Both the position numbers and the translations under genes were made by a program. The notes beneath the pieces were generated by a model. That model had not been told where the DNA came from. It did not search any database and worked only from the letters and a program-made list of their open reading frames with translations. A stretch of DNA of 9,434 nucleotides from JANXVV01 sp038230975 (GTDB lineage: Bacteria; Planctomycetota; Phycisphaerae; Tepidisphaerales; Tepidisphaeraceae), in assembly GCA_038230975.1 (NCBI GenBank), contig JBBRMF010000201.1, positions 1 through 9,434 on the forward strand, in the 5' to 3' direction. Positions 5,645-9,434 of this stretch are shown here, in pieces; positions within the stretch are counted from its first letter, which is position 1, and each line of letters begins with the position of its first letter.

Positions 5645-6355
5645 TTATCTGCCGATGTCTTCATTCCACAACTCAGGGTGCGCGTGGATGAATTCCTTCA
5701 TCATCTCGATGCACTCGGCATGATGGAGATCGGCAATTTCAACGCCATGCTGCTGCATGAATTCAGGCGCGCCGGTGAAGTTGACGGATTCGCCGACAAT
5801 CACCTTGGGGATGCCAAACTGCACGACGGCACCGCTGCACAGGTAGCATGGCATCCGGGTGGAATAGAGCACGGTATCTTTGTACGTTTGCTGGCGACCG
5901 GCTTGTGTGAGGCAATCAATCTCGGCATGGGCCATCGGATCACCCCGCTGCACGCGTCGATTGTGACCGGCACCGATGATCTGATCGCCACGCACCAGAA
6001 CCGATCCAATCGGTAACCCGCCTTCGCTGAGTCCCTTGCGGGCTTCGTCGATGGCTTCGCGAAGAAAGCGGTCGGTTACATTCTGCTGCACAGAGTTCTC
6101 CGGAGAATGTTCCTCGGGCACCAAGCGCATCAACGGTTTGACCAATCGAGGCGAAGCAATATCATCCGGATTCAATCGTGACGCCGCAAGATTTTCACGT
6201 TGAATCGCCTTGTAAATTTCCTTGCGATGCACAGATGTGGTTCGAGGAGCGGTGACGCCCAGTCGCACTTTGTCGCCACGGATGTCGACCACCATGACCT
6301 CCATGTTATCGCCGATGATAATCGCTTCACCACGCTGTCGGGAGAGGACGAGCAT
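5645..6355 (-). CDS. CsrA - cytosine deaminase (Fcy1-type) fusion protein
   Basis: One uninterrupted 236-residue frame carries two complete domains. Residues 1-60 are a full CsrA/RsmA RNA-binding regulator (MLVLSRQRGEAIIIGDN, VRLGVTAPRTTSVHRKEIY), which binds GGA motifs in mRNA leaders as a dimer. Residues about 61-92 form a polar linker. Residues 93-236 resemble yeast cytosine deaminase Fcy1 closely: zinc ligands His143, Cys170 and Cys173, proton shuttle Glu145 (MAHAEID, MPCYLC), then GIPKVIVGESVNF and the terminal WNEDIGR. The expected reaction is cytosine to uracil plus ammonia. Both domains appear intact, unlike debris from a read error. CsrA normally ends at about 60-80 residues, so the missing stop is the oddity. 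It lies 57 nt after rsmG on the same strand; two GGA triplets (6386-6393, minus strand) in its leader could allow self-binding. Confidence 0.88.
   Translation of the reverse strand: MLVLSRQRGEAIIIGDNMEVMVVDIRGDKVRLGVTAPRTTSVHRKEIYKAIQRENLAASRLNPDDIASPRLVKPLMRLVPEEHSPENSVQQNVTDRFLREAIDEARKGLSEGGLPIGSVLVRGDQIIGAGHNRRVQRGDPMAHAEIDCLTQAGRQQTYKDTVLYSTRMPCYLCSGAVVQFGIPKVIVGESVNFTGAPEFMQQHGVEIADLHHAECIEMMKEFIHAHPELWNEDIGR
6089..6101 (-). promoter_or_regulatory. Possible internal ribosome binding site and GTG start for the deaminase domain
   Basis: Within the csrA-deaminase frame, GGAG (6101-6098 on the minus strand) is followed after 6 nt by an in-frame GTG (6091-6089). This codon is Val89 of the fusion, a few residues before the deaminase domain begins. 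Starting here would give a free deaminase of about 148 residues, close to the length of yeast Fcy1. The spacing and position suit a real start, but the motif could be chance. Confidence 0.35.
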
Positions 6356-6412
6356 GGCCTATTATTGGAACGATAATGGCATCGGTCCAATCCAGGCCGC
6401 GCCAGTGGCCTT

Positions 6413-7120
6413 TTAGCCGAGCGGTTGACCTTTGGCGGAACTGGGTGAGCGGGGATATCGATGGCTCGTCAGGGCAACTTTACGGATTTCCACGATGACA
6501 TGATGGGCAGTTTCCGGGAGTGCTACCGGGTGAACCTTCGGCTCTCCTCCACCGAGCGTGCGAATCGCTCTTAGTGCGGCTGGCAGTTCTTCGGTGATTT
6601 TCGCCCCCTTCATCGCCAGGAGACTACCCCCTTTCTTCACGAGCGGAAGGCACCATTCGACCAGAAAAACCATCGCGCCCACCGCGCGTGCCGTCACGAT
6701 ATCGAAGGTCTCACGACTGCTCGAATTACCCACATCCTCGGCTCGCATGGAACTGACGGAAATATTCTTCAGACCAAGCTCTTCAATGGTCGTTTTAAGA
6801 AAAACGGCCTTCTTCTGGGTGGATTCGATCAGCAGAACCTTGGCATCCGGCCGTGCAATCGCCAAAGGGATTCCGGGCACTCCACCGCCGCTACCGACAT
6901 CCGCAAGACGATGCGGGTCAGGTGGTAGAAAGGGGAGCAGCGTTAATGCGTCCCCGATATGCCCCACTTCCGCCGCCGCGCGGCTTTCGATGCGGGTCAG
7001 GTTCATCTTCTCATTGGCGGCCAACAGCAGGTCAAGATAGCGCGAAAACTGCGCGATCTGATGCTCGGAGAAAGTCAGTTCGGCGGCTTGGGCAAGTTGG
7101 TTCCAGAGAGTTGCAGGCAT
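6413..7120 (-). CDS. rsmG: 16S rRNA (guanine-527-N7) methyltransferase RsmG (GidB)
   Basis: The 235-residue protein carries the RsmG signature set: MNLTRI (39-44), the SAM-binding DVGSGGGVPGIPLAIA (74-89), the acidic end of strand 2 with LLIESTQKKAVFL (96-108), RAED (126-129), TARAV (143-147), and the Lys-Gly turn MKGAK (170-174). It ends in the basic tail RYPRSPSSAKGQPLG, typical of the family. It would methylate N7 of G527 in the 530 loop of 16S rRNA in the cytoplasm; loss of this enzyme gives low-level streptomycin resistance in other bacteria. The ATG at 7120 gives the normal length, although no clear Shine-Dalgarno precedes it. It sits between an esterase gene (71 nt upstream, with a palindrome in the gap) and the csrA-deaminase gene, all on the minus strand, so co-transcription is possible. 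Confidence 0.95.
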   Translation of the reverse strand: MPATLWNQLAQAAELTFSEHQIAQFSRYLDLLLAANEKMNLTRIESRAAAEVGHIGDALTLLPFLPPDPHRLADVGSGGGVPGIPLAIARPDAKVLLIESTQKKAVFLKTTIEELGLKNISVSSMRAEDVGNSSSRETFDIVTARAVGAMVFLVEWCLPLVKKGGSLLAMKGAKITEELPAALRAIRTLGGGEPKVHPVALPETAHHVIVEIRKVALTSHRYPRSPSSAKGQPLG

Positions 7121-7145
7121 AGCAGATTTTCACGAGAAGCATTTT

Positions 7146-7177
7146 CCCCTCCCCCCATCTACTCATGGGGGGAGGGG
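7146..7177. repeat. Perfect 13-bp C/G-run palindrome between esterase and rsmG
   Basis: CCCCTCCCCCCAT (7146-7158) and its exact complement (7165-7177) flank the loop CTACTC. The hairpin occupies most of the 71-nt gap between the esterase stop and the rsmG start. On the minus strand no T-run follows it; on the plus strand AAATTTTT follows 8 nt later. A classical intrinsic terminator for the esterase transcript is therefore not obvious. It resembles dispersed intergenic palindromes of other bacterial genomes, but only one copy is present here. Confidence 0.7.
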
Positions 7178-7191
7178 ACCGGAAATTTTTC

Positions 7192-8202
7192 CTATCGCAC
7201 ACTGCTCTGCTTCGAGGCATTGAGCTCTAAGATTTCCGTTGCGGCCCGAGTCGCTTCTGGTGTTGGTGACTTTCCTTTTAGGTACTTGTCAAAAAACGCC
7301 ACCGCCTGCTCATCGGCTTTTCGCTTCACTTCCTTAGACCACCCACCATGCAGGCCGTTGGCGATCGGGACCAGTTGCTCCGGTACACCGGCTTTGCGAA
7401 GAGCCGCATGAAGTATTTCCGCCTGCTGAAACGAGACGACCGGATCCAGCGTGCCATGGAAGGTCAGCACGGGAGGGCAATTTTTGCAGATGTAGTTGAT
7501 GGGTGAAGCCGCACGCACGATCGGACTATCTTTTTGCGGGCTGCCGAGGAAACGAAGCATGGTCGTTTCCATGCCTTCGTGGAAATGATTTCGCCATAGG
7601 AAATCGACCATGGGCGTGACATTCCAATGAACCAGATCCACCGGACCGTAGTAATTCACGATCGCCTGCAACTCGGTCGCCGCCAGCGCCGTCGGATTCT
7701 TACGGCTCTCACTTCGCGCCTCTTCAAACGCCATGAGCATGGCCATGTGCGCCCCGGCGGATTCTCCCGTGCCGCCGACTTTGGTCGCGTCAATCTTGTA
7801 CTGACCGGCACGCTGCTTCAAAAAAAGCAGTGCTGCCTTCGTGTCGTCCAGAGGAGCCGGAAAACTGACCTTCGGGGCCAACCGATAGTTAATGCTGGCC
7901 GCGACATAATCATGGCGGGCCAAATTTTCAATCATCGGCGTGAGCTTCGATTTATCCCCGACGTGCCAGGCCCCGCCGTGAATGCACAAAATCAGCGGAA
8001 ATGGCCCCGGTCCCTGCGGGATTGCCAGATCCAGTTTCAGTTCAACGCCATCAATTGTCTCGAACACGATATCGCGATGCAGCGTGATCTGAGGAACTTC
8101 CGCCCGTACAGGAACGGACAATCCAAGCGTCACCGTCAACGCAAAAAGCGCCGACCGAATGCTCCCGATTCTCGTGGTGATCTGATGTTTAATGATTGAC
8201 AT
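7192..8202 (-). CDS. Exported alpha/beta-hydrolase (esterase/lipase-like, BD-FAE type)
   Basis: The 336-residue protein has a Sec-type signal peptide (MSIIKHQITTRIGSIRSALF, hydrophobic core, PVRA cleavage near 34) and then a single alpha/beta-hydrolase fold. The oxyanion-hole motif is HGGAW (75-79). The nucleophile is Ser148 in GTGESAGAH. The likely acid is Asp253 (HGTLDPVV) and the base His285 (NGLHGGW). SINYRLAP (103-110) is typical of acetyl-esterase and feruloyl-esterase-like families, so carboxylester substrates such as acetylated glycans are likely; specificity cannot be read from sequence. The start at 8202 is preferred because it begins the signal peptide. The frame stays open upstream through a repeat element and into thiG, which would be a false extension. 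It lies 88 nt downstream of thiG. Confidence 0.9.
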   Translation of the reverse strand: MSIIKHQITTRIGSIRSALFALTVTLGLSVPVRAEVPQITLHRDIVFETIDGVELKLDLAIPQGPGPFPLILCIHGGAWHVGDKSKLTPMIENLARHDYVAASINYRLAPKVSFPAPLDDTKAALLFLKQRAGQYKIDATKVGGTGESAGAHMAMLMAFEEARSESRKNPTALAATELQAIVNYYGPVDLVHWNVTPMVDFLWRNHFHEGMETTMLRFLGSPQKDSPIVRAASPINYICKNCPPVLTFHGTLDPVVSFQQAEILHAALRKAGVPEQLVPIANGLHGGWSKEVKRKADEQAVAFFDKYLKGKSPTPEATRAATEILELNASKQSSVR

Positions 8203-8222
8203 TCGACTTCTCAACGCTTTTC

Positions 8223-8286
8223 GTGGCATGGGCGTCTCGCCCGTGCATTTTTTCAGAAACAAGCAGGGGCGAGACGCCCATGCCAC
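8223..8286. repeat. REP-like palindrome, family A copy 2
   Basis: The 24-nt arms (8223-8246 and 8263-8286) pair around a 16-nt A/T-rich spacer, with two imperfect positions near the loop. The left arm is identical to that of copy 1 at 3-26, and the right arm differs from 50-73 by one base. The spacers are unrelated, so the arms rather than the loop are conserved. It fills most of the 88-nt gap between thiG and the esterase gene, ending 4 nt beyond the thiG stop. It has no stop codon in the esterase frame and thereby creates a false N-terminal extension there. Confidence 0.85.
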
Positions 8287-8290
8287 CCGC

Positions 8291-9109
8291 TCATTCGCCG
8301 GGAATATAACTGATAACGCCTTCAAAGGGGCTACTGGCGGTGGCGTATCGCTTTTTCGGAATACGGCCAGCCTGATACGACAACCGCCCCGCTTCCAAAG
8401 CATACTTCATGGCCGCAGCCATTTTCACCGGATCTTTCGCGTAAGCAATACCCGTGTTCAAAAGAACGCCGTCTGCTCCAAGCTCCATCGCAATCGCCAC
8501 GTCGCTGGCCGTGCCGACCCCCGCATCGACGATCACGGGATAGGTCGGATCGCCTTCTTTGAGCGTTTCCAGGCACAACGAAATATTGAGCGGGTTCAGA
8601 ATCCCCTGCCCGGACCCAATCGGCGATCCCGCCGGCATCACGCTGGCAGCGCCCGCCTCCTTTAATCGGCGCGCGGCGATTGGGTCATCACTGCTGTAGC
8701 AAAGAACCGTGAACCCTTCTTTCACCAGTTCCGTAGTCGCCTCCAGCGTCCCCATTGGGTCCGGCAATAACGTCTTTTTATCGCCCAGCACTTCCAGCTT
8801 CACCCAGCCGGCTCCCTTGTTCCCCTGCTTCTCCAATAAATCACGCCCCAGAAGCGACACCCGAATCGCATCCTCCGCCGTAAAACACCCGGCTGTGTTC
8901 GGGAGAATGATATATTTTTTCAGGTCCAGAAAATCGAGCAGACTTCGACCTTCCTTATCCACCAACCGTTCTCGCCGCACCGCCACCGTCACCACCTGGC
9001 AACCGCTGGCGTCCAACGCATCGCGCATCAGATCGTACGTCGCGTACTTCCCCGTGCCGACAAACAGCCGATCGCGAATCTCGAAATCTTTAATGCGGAA
9101 TAGATCCAT
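8291..9109 (-). CDS. thiG: Thiazole synthase ThiG (thiamin biosynthesis)
   Basis: The 272-residue protein is a complete ThiG, which condenses 1-deoxyxylulose 5-phosphate, dehydroglycine and the ThiS thiocarboxylate sulfur into the thiazole phosphate of thiamin. Diagnostic segments in order are RLFVGTGKY (14-22), LPNTAGCFTAEDAIR (69-83), WVKLEVLGD (102-110) whose Lys104 is the expected Schiff-base residue, PDPMGTLEA (117-125), GSPIGSGQGI (161-170), VDAGVGTASD (194-203), MELGADGVLLNT (208-219) and ASSPFEG (258-264). The ATG at 9109 is chosen because the protein then aligns from its usual beginning (MDLFRIKDFEIRDRL). The open frame continues 73 codons upstream but only through a repeat palindrome. 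No thiS, thiO or thiH is visible beside it; upstream is the end of an unidentified gene. The tail (RIPKKRYATASSPFEGVI) is normal for the family. Confidence 0.96.
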   Translation of the reverse strand: MDLFRIKDFEIRDRLFVGTGKYATYDLMRDALDASGCQVVTVAVRRERLVDKEGRSLLDFLDLKKYIILPNTAGCFTAEDAIRVSLLGRDLLEKQGNKGAGWVKLEVLGDKKTLLPDPMGTLEATTELVKEGFTVLCYSSDDPIAARRLKEAGAASVMPAGSPIGSGQGILNPLNISLCLETLKEGDPTYPVIVDAGVGTASDVAIAMELGADGVLLNTGIAYAKDPVKMAAAMKYALEAGRLSYQAGRIPKKRYATASSPFEGVISYIPGE

Positions 9110-9119
9110 GAGGCCCGGG

Positions 9120-9125
9120 ATTATA
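9120..9125 (-). promoter_or_regulatory. thiG: Possible -10 box close to the thiG start
   Basis: On the minus strand a perfect TATAAT (9125-9120) lies 10 nt before the thiG ATG. If used as a -10 element it would start transcription about at the ATG, giving a leaderless or nearly leaderless mRNA, consistent with the lack of a Shine-Dalgarno. No good -35 hexamer is seen 16-18 nt further upstream, so the call rests on the -10 match alone. No TPP riboswitch is recognisable in the 208-nt gap upstream of thiG. Confidence 0.3.
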
Positions 9126-9206
9126 CGGTAAGGGGTTGGAAAAGTGCAGGGGCCCAAGAGTGTTCTGCAAGACGAATAAATCCGACACGATTGGGCCATC
9201 CGCAGG

Positions 9207-9298
9207 GTGCCATGACCCACTTTTGCGTGGGCATGTTTTTCCCCTGCGTTGCAGTCCAAAACGAGAGGACATGCCCACGCAAGCGTGGGACATGGCCA
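9207..9298. repeat. REP-like palindrome, family B, upstream of thiG
   Basis: Arms 9207-9236 and 9269-9298 are 30 nt long and match at about 25 positions as reverse complements, around a 32-nt spacer. Like family A, each arm contains its own hairpin (CCCAC-...-GTGGG and CCCACGC-AA-GCGTGGG), so the two families share architecture but not sequence. It occupies nearly half of the gap between the partial gene at the right edge and thiG. Spurious translation gives HAKVGHGT. Only one copy lies in the window. Confidence 0.8.
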
Positions 9299-9317
9299 CT
9301 CCTTCCGCGCTCTAGCA

Positions 9318-9434
9318 TCATTTCGCAAAAACCTCCACGCGGCCCTCCAGCACTCGTTGCACCGAGACGTGATCGCCTTTGAGGCGCTGCCGCGGCTTGG
9401 GTTTGCCGCGCGGTTTTTTGTCCGAGGCCTTGGT
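9318..9434 (-). CDS. C-terminal end of an unidentified protein (partial)
   Basis: An open frame entering from the right edge on the minus strand contributes 38 codons and ends with TGA at 9320-9318. The visible residues are strongly basic at first (TKASDKKPRGKPKPRQRLKG) and then DHVSVQRVLEGRVEVFAK. The Lys/Arg/Pro-rich stretch followed by a short amphipathic tail would suit a nucleic-acid-binding protein, but too little is present to name a family. Its frame has coding-like composition and no internal stop, but a chance open frame of this length is possible. If real it is the gene immediately upstream of thiG, with 208 nt between them. Confidence 0.45.
   Translation of the reverse strand, partial: TKASDKKPRGKPKPRQRLKGDHVSVQRVLEGRVEVFAK

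Noticed and set aside
5496..5723. Small plus-strand open frame across structured element copy 2
   Set aside because: The frame is explained by the palindromic element and the antisense of the deaminase 3' end; no ribosome binding site is seen.
7627..8199. 190-codon plus-strand open frame opposite the esterase
   Set aside because: It lies antisense to a clear alpha/beta-hydrolase with intact catalytic residues and shows no domain of its own.
8203..8403. 67-codon N-terminal extension of the esterase overlapping thiG
   Set aside because: It runs through the repeat and the 3' end of thiG, while the signal peptide begins at 8202.
9110..9328. 73-codon N-terminal extension of ThiG from a TTG codon
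   Set aside because: It is translation of the family B palindrome and its flanks; ThiG homology starts at MDLFRIKDF.

Overview
The window looks like a chromosomal segment of a planctomycete, probably of the Gemmata/Pirellula type. The evidence is an exported protein with a planctomycete-type cytochrome c domain mixed with EF-hands and Gly/Pro-rich linkers, an ECF sigma factor gene overlapping a large receptor-like Ser/Thr kinase gene, and intergenic palindromes whose spurious translations (GRDAHAT, HAKVGHGT) I associate with this phylum. I see no tRNA, rRNA, CRISPR array, transposase or phage gene.

Layout. Bases 1-4448 (+ strand) carry an apparent three-gene unit: exported EF-hand/cytochrome c protein (90-1403), ECF sigma factor (1417-2022) and membrane Ser/Thr kinase (2019-4091). 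The kinase frame continues in phase for 118 more codons to 4448 beyond a single amber codon, so the gene is either recently truncated or longer than it appears. A terminator-like palindrome follows, then lexA (4685-5299, +) with its own promoter region. From the right end, all genes run on the minus strand: a partial C-terminus (9318-9434), thiG (8291-9109), an exported alpha/beta-hydrolase (7192-8202), rsmG (6413-7120) and a gene fusing the RNA-binding regulator CsrA to a yeast-Fcy1-like cytosine deaminase (5645-6355).

The most unusual content is at the convergence of lexA and the csrA-deaminase gene. Two related structured elements of about 155-160 nt (5295-5448 and 5470-5630) lie in opposite orientation, each in the sense direction of the gene it follows. 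They share loop and junction sequences, while their long stems differ in sequence but keep pairing. This is the signature of a conserved folded RNA or of a structured mobile palindrome. The CsrA-cytosine deaminase fusion beside them is the second highlight; an internal GTG start with a good ribosome binding site may also give a free deaminase.

Working together: the sigma factor and kinase are a typical planctomycete signalling pair, and the exported EF-hand/haem protein encoded just upstream is a plausible partner or output. The minus-strand genes (thiamin thiazole synthesis, an esterase, 16S rRNA methylation, CsrA/deaminase) look like an ordinary housekeeping run separated by palindromic repeats.
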